The notes under the pieces are model-generated. The model did not search any database. It worked only from the letters and a program-made list of their open reading frames with translations, and was not told where the DNA came from. This document shows positions 43,395 through 52,467 of a DNA stretch of 64,000 nucleotides, in pieces. A program made the translations under genes and the position numbers. Each line of letters begins with the position of its first letter. The first letter of the stretch is position 1. Source of the stretch: Elusimicrobia bacterium HGW-Elusimicrobia-1 (GTDB lineage: Bacteria; Elusimicrobiota; Endomicrobiia; PHAN01); the NCBI GenBank assembly GCA_002841695.1, contig PHAN01000001.1:1-64000 (forward strand), given 5' to 3'.

Positions 43395-44189
43395 ATGTTT
43401 CCCACTATTCTTAAAGCGGGTTTCCTTTCCATCCGGACTTACGGCGTATTTCTGGCCGCGGCCTTTCTTCTGGGTATGCGCCTTGTCGTAAAGAAAACGG
43501 CGCGTCTGGGAATTTCCGACGACGAATCCGGAAAATTATTTTTATGGATTCTGCCCTCGGGTATCGTCGGCGCGCGTTTGCTTTATGTTTTTATCGAAGG
43601 CGGTTTCGACGCCGCGTCGCCGCTGGACGCTTTCAGAATCTGGGAGGGGGGGCTTCATTATTTCGGAGGTCTTGCCGGAGCCGTGGCCGCCGTCGCCGCT
43701 TTTTCAGTGCGCCATCGCAGTTTTCCGATGTGGAAGTTTGCCGACGCCGCCGGGCCGTCGCTGGCTTTGGGGCTTGCCGTCGGTAAAATCGGATGTTTTT
43801 TCGCGGGTTGCTGCTACGGCAGAGAGTGTTCGCTGCCATGGGCGGTGGTTTTTGAGCATCCGGATTCGCTGGCGATACGGGGGCTGCCTCTTCATCCAGT
43901 TCAACTTTACGAAGCGGCGGTTTATTTCTTAATATTCGCGGCGGCGGAATCCCTGTACCGGTTTCTTCCCCGCGATGTCGACGGCGAATCGTTCTGGTTT
44001 GCGGTTTTTATGCTTTCGTTCGCAAGATTTATTCTTGAAACATTGAGATGGGAAGAAGCGCGGTGGCTGGGTGTTTCCTCCGGCGGTATCGCCGCTGCCG
44101 TCGCCGCGATTGCGTCCATAGGATGCATGGTGTTTCTTAGGATTCGCGCCCGCCGCACGGGCGCGACTATCGGACATGTTGCGCATTGA
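43395..44189 (+). CDS. lgt: Prolipoprotein diacylglyceryl transferase
   Basis: Adds diacylglycerol to the lipobox cysteine. About seven transmembrane helices; GARLLYVFIEG, WEGGLHYFGGLAGAVAA, ALGLAVGKIGCFFAGCCYGRE, LHPVQLYEA and RFILETLRWEE are family motifs. The cysteine-containing GCFFAGCCYGR version replaces the RxGNFxNxE form of enterobacteria and is common elsewhere. It directly follows lspA, so lipoprotein processing is encoded together. Confidence 0.94.
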   Translation: MFPTILKAGFLSIRTYGVFLAAAFLLGMRLVVKKTARLGISDDESGKLFLWILPSGIVGARLLYVFIEGGFDAASPLDAFRIWEGGLHYFGGLAGAVAAVAAFSVRHRSFPMWKFADAAGPSLALGLAVGKIGCFFAGCCYGRECSLPWAVVFEHPDSLAIRGLPLHPVQLYEAAVYFLIFAAAESLYRFLPRDVDGESFWFAVFMLSFARFILETLRWEEARWLGVSSGGIAAAVAAIASIGCMVFLRIRARRTGATIGHVAH

Positions 44190-44201
44190 GGTCTTGAAAA
44201 G

Positions 44202-45098
44202 GTGATAAAAACAATTGTCGTCAAAGCCCGCGATGGCGTAAAATATACCCGTCTTGACGCTTTGCTTGCCACGGAGTTTCCTGAAATGTCCCGCAGTTTT
44301 TTTCAGAAACTCATAGAGTCGCGAAAGGTTACCGTAGACGGTGTCTGCGGCAAAAACCGCTCGCGTGTCGTCGGCGGCGAAACCGTTTCATGGGACGAGC
44401 CGCCGCCTGTTCCGGCGTTATTGGCTCAGGACATTCCTCTCGACATAATTTACGAGGACGACGACATCATAGGCGTAAACAAGCCGGCCGGGTTTGTTGT
44501 GCATCCCGCCTGCGGACATCCCCACGGCACGCTTGCCAACGCTCTTAGCGGTCTTGCCTCGTCGCGCGGAGAGTCGTGGCGGCCGTATCTGGTTCACCGT
44601 CTGGACAAAGACACCACCGGAGTTATGATTGCGGCAAAAAACGAGCGGGCCAAGGTAAAACTCTCCAATCAATTTAAGGCGCGCACGGTAGCCAAAACTT
44701 ATATAGCCGTAGTCAAGGGCGTTGTGTCGTTCGGCAAGGCCGTTATTGACGCGCCGCTGGGCCGCAGCGCGTCGAACCGGTTTGTCGTGGAGGTCGGCGC
44801 CGGCGCGCGCAAAGAGTCGCTGACCGAAATAGAAAAAATCGCGGAGACCTCGACGCTGAGCGTGTTCGCGGCGCGCCCGAAAACAGGCAGAACGCACCAG
44901 ATAAGGGCGCATTTCGCCTACATAGGACATCCGATACTCGGCGACACACTTTATGGCGGCGCGGCCGACGGAGTGTCGCGCCCGCTGCTGCACGCATTGC
45001 GGATAGAGTTCGATCACCCCGTTTCCGGCCGCCGGATAAAGTTGCGCGCTTCCGTGCCGCCGGATATGGCAAAATATGTTTCGGGAGTAAAACTATGA
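44202..45098 (+). CDS. Pseudouridine synthase, RluA/RluD family
   Basis: Isomerises uridines in large-subunit rRNA. An N-terminal S4 domain (RLDALLATEFPEMSRSFFQKLIESRKVTVDG) precedes the catalytic domain with VVHPACGHPHGTLANAL, the catalytic aspartate in HRLDKDTTGVMIAAK, and PKTGRTHQIRAHFAYIGHPILGD. The length is 298 aa. It starts with GTG at 44202. Neighbouring lspA-lgt is a typical location (lspA-rluD). The stop overlaps the ftsX-like start (ATGA). Confidence 0.94.
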   Translation: MIKTIVVKARDGVKYTRLDALLATEFPEMSRSFFQKLIESRKVTVDGVCGKNRSRVVGGETVSWDEPPPVPALLAQDIPLDIIYEDDDIIGVNKPAGFVVHPACGHPHGTLANALSGLASSRGESWRPYLVHRLDKDTTGVMIAAKNERAKVKLSNQFKARTVAKTYIAVVKGVVSFGKAVIDAPLGRSASNRFVVEVGAGARKESLTEIEKIAETSTLSVFAARPKTGRTHQIRAHFAYIGHPILGDTLYGGAADGVSRPLLHALRIEFDHPVSGRRIKLRASVPPDMAKYVSGVKL

Positions 45099-45787
45099 AA
45101 ATCGTAAAAATAATATCATACGCGCTTCTCGTAAGCATTCTTCTATTTTTGGGTTTTTTAAGAAGAATAGCGCTGCGTCCGGCGGCCGATATAGAACTGC
45201 ATTTCAATATATCCGCCGCGCTCGACGGTACGGCGGCCACGGAGGTTGTGGCCGACAGGATATTGTCTATCGAGGGCGTTAAGGACGTGCGGGTGAGAAA
45301 GTCGCAGACGATTTTTGAAGAATACCGCAAAGATAAAATAATTTCCGAAAAGATCCGTATGGAAGAAAATCCTTTCGGCGACTACCTGAACGTTTATCCC
45401 GAGACGCTGGACGCCGGCGTGGCCGCGCTCGCCGCCAAAATCGCCTCGACGGGCGGCGTGGAGGATATTGCCTACGACCGTCAAGCCGTTACGATTTACA
45501 GGCGGTTGAAGATCGTTGTCGGATACATTTCCATCGCCGCCTCGGCGGTCGCCGCTGGAGCTTTTATTATAGCTGTGATAACGATAATCGCCAAGGTGCG
45601 CGCGTCCGGCGCCGCGGGAGCTCTTAAAACGCTTCCTTACCTGTTTTATCTTGTGCCTGTATCGGCGGTATGTTACGCGGGTTTTATGGCCATAGCCCGT
45701 CACGAGGGATTTCCTTTCGATTATGCCGCCAACGGGATTCTTCTTGCGGCGGCTTCCGCCATAGCATCGGTGGTGTATGCCGAATAA
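45095..45787 (+). CDS. FtsX-like membrane protein
   Basis: 230 residues with FtsX topology: one N-terminal helix (IISYALLVSILLFLGFL), a periplasmic domain of ~115 residues, then three helices (IVVGYISIAASAVAAGAFIIAVITII, LPYLFYLVPVSAVCYAGFMAI, NGILLAAASAIASVVYA). The periplasmic part carries FtsX-style phrases (LSIEGVKDVRVRKSQTIFEEY, NPFGDYLNVYPETLDAGV). FtsX normally pairs with the ATPase FtsE; no ftsE is adjacent. The gene overlaps the EnvC-like gene, matching the FtsX-EnvC interaction in cell-wall splitting. Confidence 0.8.
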   Translation: MKIVKIISYALLVSILLFLGFLRRIALRPAADIELHFNISAALDGTAATEVVADRILSIEGVKDVRVRKSQTIFEEYRKDKIISEKIRMEENPFGDYLNVYPETLDAGVAALAAKIASTGGVEDIAYDRQAVTIYRRLKIVVGYISIAASAVAAGAFIIAVITIIAKVRASGAAGALKTLPYLFYLVPVSAVCYAGFMAIARHEGFPFDYAANGILLAAASAIASVVYAE

Positions 45788-47003
45788 GAACACGGCGACT
45801 ATCGGATTTGCGGCTGGCGGTTCTTTGTTTTGCCGCGGGCGCCGCGCCGCGCTCATAGCGCTGCTGTCGGCGGCGGCTGTGACGGCCGCGATTCCGTCCT
45901 CTGTTATGTCGTCGGAAAAAAAGATAAAAGAATACGACAAGGAAATCAAAAGCACTTCCGCGGAACTCAAAAAGATCGAGGACGACCTTCGCAAAAAACG
46001 CGGCGAGCGCGACGCGGAGCGCCGCAAGGAAGAAAGTTTTCGCAAAGAACTTAAGCGGATTGATTCGGCGTTGTCGTCGTTGAACGCGCGCCGAAGAGAG
46101 ATAAATGTTCAAATCCGCCGCGCCCGCGTTCGTCTTGTCGATGCGCAAAAATCTCTTTCGAGCGCCCGTTCGGGAGTCAGCAAATCCGGCGCGGAACTTA
46201 AAAGAACCGCAAACCTTTTGTGGCTCAACAAAAATATGTATTCGGTTTTTGACGCCGGAGCGCGAAGATTTGAGAGCAGGGATATAATGTTGTCCCGCAA
46301 AGATACGTTCAGGAATGCCTGCCGCATCGAGAGCGATTGCGAGGCGCAGGTGGTCAAATGGGACGCCGCCGCCAAAGAATTGGCCGCTCTCGAAAAAAAG
46401 ATGGGAGAAAATCTGGATCAGCAGAAAATCCTCAAAGAAGAGAAAGGCCGGCTTCTTACCGACTCAACGGCCAGAAGAGTGGCCATCGAGGACGAAATAA
46501 AAGAATTGGGCGAAACGTCCAAAGCACTTCACGATATGATTTCGCAGCTTGAGACGAAAAAAAAGCAGACCGGCGAAGAATTGCTCGCGCGCGCCCGCGA
46601 TAGAGCCGCGTCGTCGAAATATCAGGGGACGCTCGACTGGCCTGCCCGCGGAGACATAGTTCTTAAGTTCGGCAAGAACAAACGCGACGACATAGATACG
46701 CCCATAATATCCAACGGCATAAGAATCAAGCCGTCCGGACATTCCGATGTTTTGGCCTCGGCCGGCGGAGAATGTGTTTTTGCCGGCAGTTTCCGCAGCT
46801 ACGGACAGATGGTGGTAATAGATCACGGCGGCACGCTTTACACCGTTTACGGTATGCTCGACGAAATAACCGTCTCCGACGGCGAAAAACTTTCTGCGGG
46901 ACAGAAAATCGGGTCGTCCGGAAACGGCGCCGACGGAGTCGTATATTACGAGGTCCGGCACGACGGGCATCCCGTTGATCCTCTCAACTGGCTTAAAAGA
47001 TAG
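45777..47003 (+). CDS. EnvC-like murein hydrolase activator
   Basis: 408 residues: a signal or anchor segment near the N-terminus, long coiled coils (residues ~45-270, KIKEYDKEIKSTSAELKKIEDDLRKK and so on), and a C-terminal LytM domain (GDIVLKFGKN…, GGECVFAGSFRSYGQMVVIDHGGTLYTVYG). The zinc-site residues are incomplete, as in EnvC, so it probably activates amidases rather than cutting peptidoglycan itself. It overlaps the ftsX-like gene by 11 bases and precedes ctpA, a known order. Confidence 0.9.
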   Translation: MPNKNTATIGFAAGGSLFCRGRRAALIALLSAAAVTAAIPSSVMSSEKKIKEYDKEIKSTSAELKKIEDDLRKKRGERDAERRKEESFRKELKRIDSALSSLNARRREINVQIRRARVRLVDAQKSLSSARSGVSKSGAELKRTANLLWLNKNMYSVFDAGARRFESRDIMLSRKDTFRNACRIESDCEAQVVKWDAAAKELAALEKKMGENLDQQKILKEEKGRLLTDSTARRVAIEDEIKELGETSKALHDMISQLETKKKQTGEELLARARDRAASSKYQGTLDWPARGDIVLKFGKNKRDDIDTPIISNGIRIKPSGHSDVLASAGGECVFAGSFRSYGQMVVIDHGGTLYTVYGMLDEITVSDGEKLSAGQKIGSSGNGADGVVYYEVRHDGHPVDPLNWLKR

Positions 47004-47093
47004 GCGGCGGGAGACGGTAGTAAGATATTGCCGCGCAATGACAAATTACGGGTTTTTTTTCAACAATCTCACTTATGTTGATCGGAGGAATAT

Positions 47094-48365
47094 ATGAATA
47101 AGAAAATCACGATTGCACTTTGCGCCGCGGCGTTTTTGGGCGCGGTTTTAAGTTCGCCGCGCGCAAGACAGCCGCTGGCGTCGGCCTCGGCGAAAATCGA
47201 CCAAACCTACGAGCAACTCCGTCTTCTCGTCGATATAATGACGATAGTCCGCGAGAATTATGTCGAAGAAAAAGAAAACAAAGATCTGGTAACCTCCGCC
47301 ATAAAGGGAATGGTGCGCGACCTCGATCCGTTCTCGCAATTTCTGGAGCCCCGGGAATACAAGGATATGAAAACGGAGACGGAGGGGCAGTTCGGCGGCC
47401 TGGGCATAAGAATTTCGGTGCGCGACAACTGGCTCACCGTCGTCACGCCTATTCCCGGAACACCCGCATACAAGCTCGGAATTCTGCCGGGCGACAAGAT
47501 AATAAAAATCGAGAAAGAATCCACTCAGGGGATGTCCGTCAACGACGCCGTTGGCAAACTCCGCGGAACTCCGGGAACAAAGGTGACTATAACCATTGCC
47601 AGGGAAGGGGAAAAAGAGCCGGTCGATTACACCATCACGCGCGACGTGATAAAAATAGATTCGATTCGCCATAAGACGCTGAAAGGGGATTACGGGTACA
47701 TAAAAATCAACGAGTTTTCGGCCAGCACCGATAAGGATTTGAAGAAAGCGCTTGCCGAGCTCACGAAGCAAAACGTTAAATATCTCGTGCTGGACTTAAG
47801 AAATAATCCCGGCGGGCTGCTCGACGTGGCCGTGGACACGGTAAAAGAATTTTTGCCGTCGGACAAACTTGTGGTTTATACCAAGGGGCGCCGGCCGCAC
47901 ATGAACAGAGAATATAAAACGGGCGTCAATTCCGATTATGTCAAACTCCCCATGGCCGTGCTTATCAACAAGGGCTCGGCGTCCGGATCGGAGATATTCG
48001 CCGGAGCTCTGCAAGACCATAAGCGCGCCATAATTGTCGGTATGGAAAGTTTCGGCAAGGCGTCGGTTCAGTCAGTGTTTCCTATGACCGACGGCAACGC
48101 GCTCCGCCTCACGACGGCCAAATACTATACGCCGTCGGGCAAACTTATACACCGCGACGAAAAAACCCAAGAAGGCGGCATAAAACCGGACGTAGTCGTG
48201 GAGGTTTCGCGCGATACCGAGGTTAAACTTCAGTCGCAATCGGAAGAAATTTATCCTCCCGGCAAAGAGCCGGAATCCGCCGTTAAGGACAAGGAGCGAG
48301 TGGAAGACGTCGCGCTGTCGCGCGCGATGGAACTTCTTAAAGTGTCGGACATACTCGCAAGGTAG
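47094..48365 (+). CDS. ctpA: C-terminal processing peptidase (S41 family)
   Basis: Periplasmic serine protease. The signal peptide is ITIALCAAAFLGAVLSSPRA. A PDZ domain (residues ~95-180, GLGIRISVRDNWLTVV…GILPGDKIIKIE) precedes the S41 core with LVLDLRNNPGGLLDVAVD, the catalytic serine in NKGSASGSEIFAGALQDH and the lysine in SFGKASVQ. The length is 423 aa. GGAGG precedes the ATG. A short MITE-end word (TTTCAACAATCTCA) lies just upstream. Confidence 0.96.
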   Translation: MNKKITIALCAAAFLGAVLSSPRARQPLASASAKIDQTYEQLRLLVDIMTIVRENYVEEKENKDLVTSAIKGMVRDLDPFSQFLEPREYKDMKTETEGQFGGLGIRISVRDNWLTVVTPIPGTPAYKLGILPGDKIIKIEKESTQGMSVNDAVGKLRGTPGTKVTITIAREGEKEPVDYTITRDVIKIDSIRHKTLKGDYGYIKINEFSASTDKDLKKALAELTKQNVKYLVLDLRNNPGGLLDVAVDTVKEFLPSDKLVVYTKGRRPHMNREYKTGVNSDYVKLPMAVLINKGSASGSEIFAGALQDHKRAIIVGMESFGKASVQSVFPMTDGNALRLTTAKYYTPSGKLIHRDEKTQEGGIKPDVVVEVSRDTEVKLQSQSEEIYPPGKEPESAVKDKERVEDVALSRAMELLKVSDILAR

Positions 48366-48370
48366 GACTT

Positions 48371-49453
48371 ATGTTAAAAAGGATATTTATCGTCGGGCTG
48401 CTTGCCGCCGCGGTATATCTGGCTTACAGGACTTTTGCCGTCAGGGATTATTCCGCCGAGGCCGTTACGGTCGCCAATTCCGTCAACGAAATACTCTTGG
48501 CGCTGGGCGCCACCGACGCGGATGTCGCAGGCCAATATCGCAGGCAGATGTCCGACAAGGGCGCGCGGTGGATAGAATTCACTAAGCGTTTGCGGATACC
48601 CTTAGACGAGAAAGCGGAAGCCGCGCTCGGCGACCTGTCTTCGCGCATAGGCCGGAATTTTGAAAAACGGGCAGTATCCGGCGGTTACGAGATACATATA
48701 AAGAGCGGCGACCGGACATATTACACGCTTTTTTTTCTGACTAAGACCCCGGCGCAGAGTGTCGCCGCCTCGCGCAGGGCGGTCATCGTGATAGACGATC
48801 TCGGCTACAACTTAAAAGACGTCGAGAGTTTTCTTGCGTTGGGAATACCCGTGACATACGCGGTGCTTCCGCGCGAGCGCAATTCTCAAAAAACGGCCGA
48901 GATGCTCCGGCAGCGCGGCGCCGATTATATGGTTCATTTTCCCATGGAGCCCGACGACCCAATGACAAATCCCGGCCGCGCCGCCGTTCTGGTGTCGATG
49001 GATGAGGCGGAAATTTCCCGTCGTTTCGACAACGCCGTAAAAACCGTTCCGGGCGCGTTCGGAGTGTCGAACCATATGGGAAGCAAGTTTACCAGAAGCG
49101 CCGGGAAGATGAAAATATTTCTTGGACTCGTCGAGAAAAACCGCATGGTATACTTTGATTCGCACACTTCGCCCAAATCCGTAGTTTCGTCCGTGGCAAA
49201 AGATCTCGGAATGCGGGTAATGGTTAATCAGATATTTCTGGACAACGACGATTCGCGCGAAGCCATAGACAAACAGCTCGAACTGCTGCTTAAAAAATCA
49301 CGGAAAAAGAATGTAACGATAGCTATCGGACACGTCCATAAAAAACATCTGGCCCCGGCCATCAAGGATTATCTTCCCCGATTCAGGGAAGCCGGAGTAG
49401 AGTTCGTGTCGCTCAGGGAACTCTACGAGAGTCCCGGACCCGCCGTCAAATGA
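48371..49453 (+). CDS. Divergent polysaccharide deacetylase family protein (YibQ-like)
   Basis: 360 residues. An N-terminal membrane anchor (IFIVGLLAAAVYLAYRTFA) and a ~110-residue region of unknown fold precede the NodB-like domain: AVIVIDDLGYNLKDVESFLALGIPVTYAVLP, YMVHFPMEP, FGVSNHMGSKFT and VTIAIGHVHKKHLAP. Divergent deacetylases typically follow envC and ctpA, as here. The substrate is not known; peptidoglycan-linked polysaccharide is a guess from context. The stop overlaps tsaD (ATGA). Confidence 0.9.
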   Translation: MLKRIFIVGLLAAAVYLAYRTFAVRDYSAEAVTVANSVNEILLALGATDADVAGQYRRQMSDKGARWIEFTKRLRIPLDEKAEAALGDLSSRIGRNFEKRAVSGGYEIHIKSGDRTYYTLFFLTKTPAQSVAASRRAVIVIDDLGYNLKDVESFLALGIPVTYAVLPRERNSQKTAEMLRQRGADYMVHFPMEPDDPMTNPGRAAVLVSMDEAEISRRFDNAVKTVPGAFGVSNHMGSKFTRSAGKMKIFLGLVEKNRMVYFDSHTSPKSVVSSVAKDLGMRVMVNQIFLDNDDSREAIDKQLELLLKKSRKKNVTIAIGHVHKKHLAPAIKDYLPRFREAGVEFVSLRELYESPGPAVK

Positions 49454-50415
49454 TAATACTCGCCGTCGAGACCTCCTGCGATGAAACGGCCGCCGCGGTT
49501 TTTCGCCCGCCGCGCTCCGTTTTATCCAATGTGGTTTATTCGCAAAAAATACATTCGCGTTTCGGCGGGGTCGTTCCCGAACTTGCTTCGCGCGAACATT
49601 TGGAACGGATAAACGGTGTCATCGAAGAGGCGCTGGCCGCGTCCAAAACCGAGATCGACGATGTGGATGCGGTCGCTTACACCGCCCGCCCCGGCCTCGC
49701 AGGTTCACTTCTCGTAGGACGGACGGCCGCGGAAACGCTCGCGTGGCTCGCGGGCAAAAAAACCGCGCCGGCAGACCACATCGAAGGCCACGCGCTGTCG
49801 GCCATGCTTGGTCGCTCCGATTTGGCGCCGCCGTTTCTGTCACTGGTGGTATCGGGCGGTCACACAGACCTTATCGTCGTCGGCAAGCGGGGCCAGTTTC
49901 GTTATCTGGGACGCACCCGCGACGACGCCGCGGGGGAGGCCTTCGACAAAGTCGCAAAACTTCTTGGGCTGAAATATCCCGGCGGACCCGAAGTGGAAAA
50001 AATGGCCGCCGCAGGCAATCCGTCCGCGGTGAATTTTCCCAGGCCGTTTATGCGTTCCACGATGGATTTCAGCTTTTCGGGCATAAAAACCGCCGTTCTG
50101 TATCACTTAAATAAGATTCCTTCCTACGCGGCGGGAAAAAAGCTTTCGCGCCGGATTACGGCCGACATATGCGCGTCGTTTCAGGCCGCCGTCGTAGAAA
50201 CTCTCGTCGAGAAACTTATCCGCGCCGCGCGCGACGAGGGCATTAAGAAAATCGCGCTCGGCGGCGGCGTTGCGCTTAATAAAGCGTTGAGAAAATCAGT
50301 TCTTGCCGCCTCTCGTTCCGCCGGTTTGGAAGTATTTTTACCGTCGCCGGAGTACTGCTCCGACAACGCCGCAATGATAGCTCTGGCGGCGTATCATAGG
50401 ATGCGGTTTGGGTAG
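49450..50415 (+). CDS. tsaD: tRNA N6-threonylcarbamoyladenosine transferase subunit TsaD
   Basis: Transfers the threonylcarbamoyl group to A37 of ANN-decoding tRNAs. AVETSCDETAAAVF, GGVVPELASREHLERI, ARPGLAGSLLVG, the metal-binding histidines of HIEGHALSAML, SGGHTDLI, GLKYPGGPEVEK and KIALGGGVALNKALR are all present. At 321 aa it is slightly short but complete. TsaB and TsaE are not in the window. Confidence 0.97.
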   Translation: MIILAVETSCDETAAAVFRPPRSVLSNVVYSQKIHSRFGGVVPELASREHLERINGVIEEALAASKTEIDDVDAVAYTARPGLAGSLLVGRTAAETLAWLAGKKTAPADHIEGHALSAMLGRSDLAPPFLSLVVSGGHTDLIVVGKRGQFRYLGRTRDDAAGEAFDKVAKLLGLKYPGGPEVEKMAAAGNPSAVNFPRPFMRSTMDFSFSGIKTAVLYHLNKIPSYAAGKKLSRRITADICASFQAAVVETLVEKLIRAARDEGIKKIALGGGVALNKALRKSVLAASRSAGLEVFLPSPEYCSDNAAMIALAAYHRMRFG

Positions 50416-50440
50416 TTATTGATAAAAAATGCCGTCTTTT

Positions 50441-50525
50441 GTCATTCCCGCGAAAGCGGGAATCTAGGGGATAAACTCCTGCGGGAATCTACGGATGACT
50501 GGATTCCCGCTTTCGCGGGAATGAC
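50441..50525. repeat. REP-like inverted repeat (GTCATTCCCGC family)
   Basis: GTCATTCCCGCGAAAGCGGG at the left and its complement at the right (…GCTTTCGCGGGAATGAC) enclose GATAAACTCCTGCGGGAATC. Same family as 5087-5191. It lies in the gap after tsaD and may terminate its transcript. Confidence 0.75.
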
Positions 50526-50614
50526 ACCCTGTGAGAGTTTTCCGCCGGTAACAGTAAAGAAATATTGTAATAATGTAGTGTCCGTTATTAGCAAAAGAGC
50601 GTTAAAATATCAAA

Positions 50615-51601
50615 ATGAAAATCGGTTCCGTCACACTTCCCAATAATCTTATGCTCGCCCCGATGGCGGGTATAACGGATTCGCCTTTCCGGCGGATGTC
50701 GAAAGCCGGCGGCGCCGGACTGGTTTTTACGGAGATGCTTTCGGCCTCGGCTTTGGCCAGAGACAGCCGCCGCACTACGGGAATGCTGAAGTTTGCCGAC
50801 GAGGAAAGACCCATAGCGGCCCAAATTTTCGGCTCGGAACTTGCCGCCGTCGAAAAATCCGCCGACATCATCCGTTCGATGGGTTACGATATGCTCAATA
50901 TAAATTTCGGATGTCCCGCCAAAAAAATAATCAAATCGCGCGGCGGTTCGGCTCTCCTGAAAGACCTTAAATCTTACGAAAATGTGATTGCCGCCTCCGT
51001 GCGCGGCTCCGGCGGAAAAATGCCTGTGACGGTGAAAATCCGCCCCGGGCTTACCCCCGACGACGACCGCACCGAAGATTACGTCCGCGCCGCGGAAGCC
51101 GCCGGCGCCGAGATGATAATTATCCACGGCCGGTTCGTTTCGCAGATTCATTCCGGCGACGTAAACTTTGCCGCCATTGCGCGCGCCGTGGCGGCCGTTA
51201 AAATTCCGGTCGTGGCCAACGGCGGGATAGTATCCGAGTTAACTGCGGAGGAAATGCTCTCTAAAACCGGCTGCGCCGGACTTATGATAGGCCGCGGGGC
51301 CATAGGCGATTTCGGTATTTTCCGTCGGATTTTGTATTATCTGGAAAACAAAGAAAAACTTTCCGCGCCGTCGCGCGAGGAGCGAATCGCGATGTATAAA
51401 GAGCACGCGCGGCTGTCGGCCGAATTTCACGGCGAGCGGGGCGGAGTTATAATCTTAAGAAAGCTCGCCGCGTTTTATCTTAAAGGACTGCCCGGCGCCA
51501 AGAGAACCCGTGAGGCGATAAATAAAGCCGAAAGTGTGCGGGCCTTCAACGACGCGCTCGACGGTATATTTGAGCATCAGTGGTCAGTGGATAGTGAATA
51601 G
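50615..51601 (+). CDS. dusB: tRNA-dihydrouridine synthase, DusB type
   Basis: FMN enzyme reducing uridines in tRNA D loops. LAPMAGITDSPFRRM is the N-terminal signature, INFGCPAKKIIKSRGGSALL holds the catalytic cysteine, and IHGRFVSQIHSG and VVANGGI…GLMIGRGAIG follow. At 328 aa it is normal. The last residues (HQWSVDSE) are encoded by the start of the TAGTGG repeat, so the natural C-terminus has been altered slightly. No clear promoter beyond a TAAAAT near 50603. Confidence 0.95.
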   Translation: MKIGSVTLPNNLMLAPMAGITDSPFRRMSKAGGAGLVFTEMLSASALARDSRRTTGMLKFADEERPIAAQIFGSELAAVEKSADIIRSMGYDMLNINFGCPAKKIIKSRGGSALLKDLKSYENVIAASVRGSGGKMPVTVKIRPGLTPDDDRTEDYVRAAEAAGAEMIIIHGRFVSQIHSGDVNFAAIARAVAAVKIPVVANGGIVSELTAEEMLSKTGCAGLMIGRGAIGDFGIFRRILYYLENKEKLSAPSREERIAMYKEHARLSAEFHGERGGVIILRKLAAFYLKGLPGAKRTREAINKAESVRAFNDALDGIFEHQWSVDSE

Positions 51602-51668
51602 TGGCGAGTAAAAGCATTTTTTCTAACCACTAACCACTAACCACTAACCACTAACCACTAACCACTAT
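51577..51668. repeat. TAGTGG minisatellite hairpin, copy 3
   Basis: CAGTGGTCAGTGGATAGTG units at the left (partly inside dusB), then a spacer, then five tandem ACTAACC units at 51624-51665. It ends at the larB start codon, as copy 2 ends at mnmG. Confidence 0.75.
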
Positions 51669-52361
51669 ATGAAGCTGCCTGATAAATCTCTCTCTTTCGC
51701 CTGTCCCGATGTCAACCGCTTCGCGCGACAGGGAATTCCCGAGGCGGTTTACTGCCCGGGGAAGACCGTCGCGCAGATAGCCGCGATAGTCCGCGCGTTT
51801 GCGGCCGGAGGCCGCTGTGCGGCTCCCGTTATTTTGACGCGCGCCGACGGAAAAATTTTCCGAGCCGTCCGAGGCGTTATCCCATCGGCCCGATGGCACG
51901 AAGCCGCGCGGATGGTCACCGCGTTCCCGCGCCGCGTTCCCGCCGGCGGCGCCTACGCGGCGATAGTCACCGCCGGAACCACCGACATCCCCGTCGCCGA
52001 GGAAGCCGCCGTCACCGCCGAGACACTCGGCGCCGCCGTTCGGCGCGCCTACGACGTCGGCGTGGCGGGAGTGCACCGCGTAATCGAAAAGCGAGGCCTT
52101 ATAGAAGGCGCCTCCGCCGTAATTGTTTGCGCCGGCATGGAAGGCGCATTGCCGTCGGTCGTGGGAGGTCTCGCCCGCTCGCCGGTTATAGGCGTGCCGA
52201 CATCCGTCGGCTACGGCGCGAACTTCGGCGGCCTCGCGGCTCTTTTGGCTATGCTTAATTCCTGCGCCCCGAACGTCTGCGTGGTCAACATTGACGACGG
52301 CTTCGGCGCGGGGGTTATCGTGTCGCTTATTGCGGCCAAAAATGTAAATGGCAGAAAATAA
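51669..52361 (+). CDS. larB: Nickel pincer cofactor biosynthesis protein LarB
   Basis: Carboxylates and hydrolyses nicotinic acid adenine dinucleotide in the making of the nickel-pincer nucleotide used by lactate racemase and relatives. The AIR-carboxylase-like core is clear: AIVTAGTTDIPVAEEAAVTAETLG, YDVGVAGVHRV, VCAGMEGALPSVVGGLA, GVPTSVGYGANFGGLAALLAMLNSCAPNVCVVNIDDGFGAG in outline. At 230 aa it is typical. larC follows after 106 bp; larA and larE are not in the window. Confidence 0.94.
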   Translation: MKLPDKSLSFACPDVNRFARQGIPEAVYCPGKTVAQIAAIVRAFAAGGRCAAPVILTRADGKIFRAVRGVIPSARWHEAARMVTAFPRRVPAGGAYAAIVTAGTTDIPVAEEAAVTAETLGAAVRRAYDVGVAGVHRVIEKRGLIEGASAVIVCAGMEGALPSVVGGLARSPVIGVPTSVGYGANFGGLAALLAMLNSCAPNVCVVNIDDGFGAGVIVSLIAAKNVNGRK

Positions 52362-52467
52362 AAATTGGTCAAACCGGTAGCCAAGAGAAGATGCTTAAGA
52401 ATGAAAATCCCCCTCTTTCCCCCTTTGAAAAAGGGGGATTAAGGGGGATTTAGTAAAATCGAGCGTT
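52362..52467. repeat. CCCCCTTT hairpin before larC
   Basis: CCCCCTCTTTCCCCCTTTGAAAAAGGGGGATTAAGGGGGA forms a G/C hairpin in the larB-larC gap. A related hairpin is at 59175-59240. Such repeats may terminate or stabilise transcripts. Confidence 0.6.
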
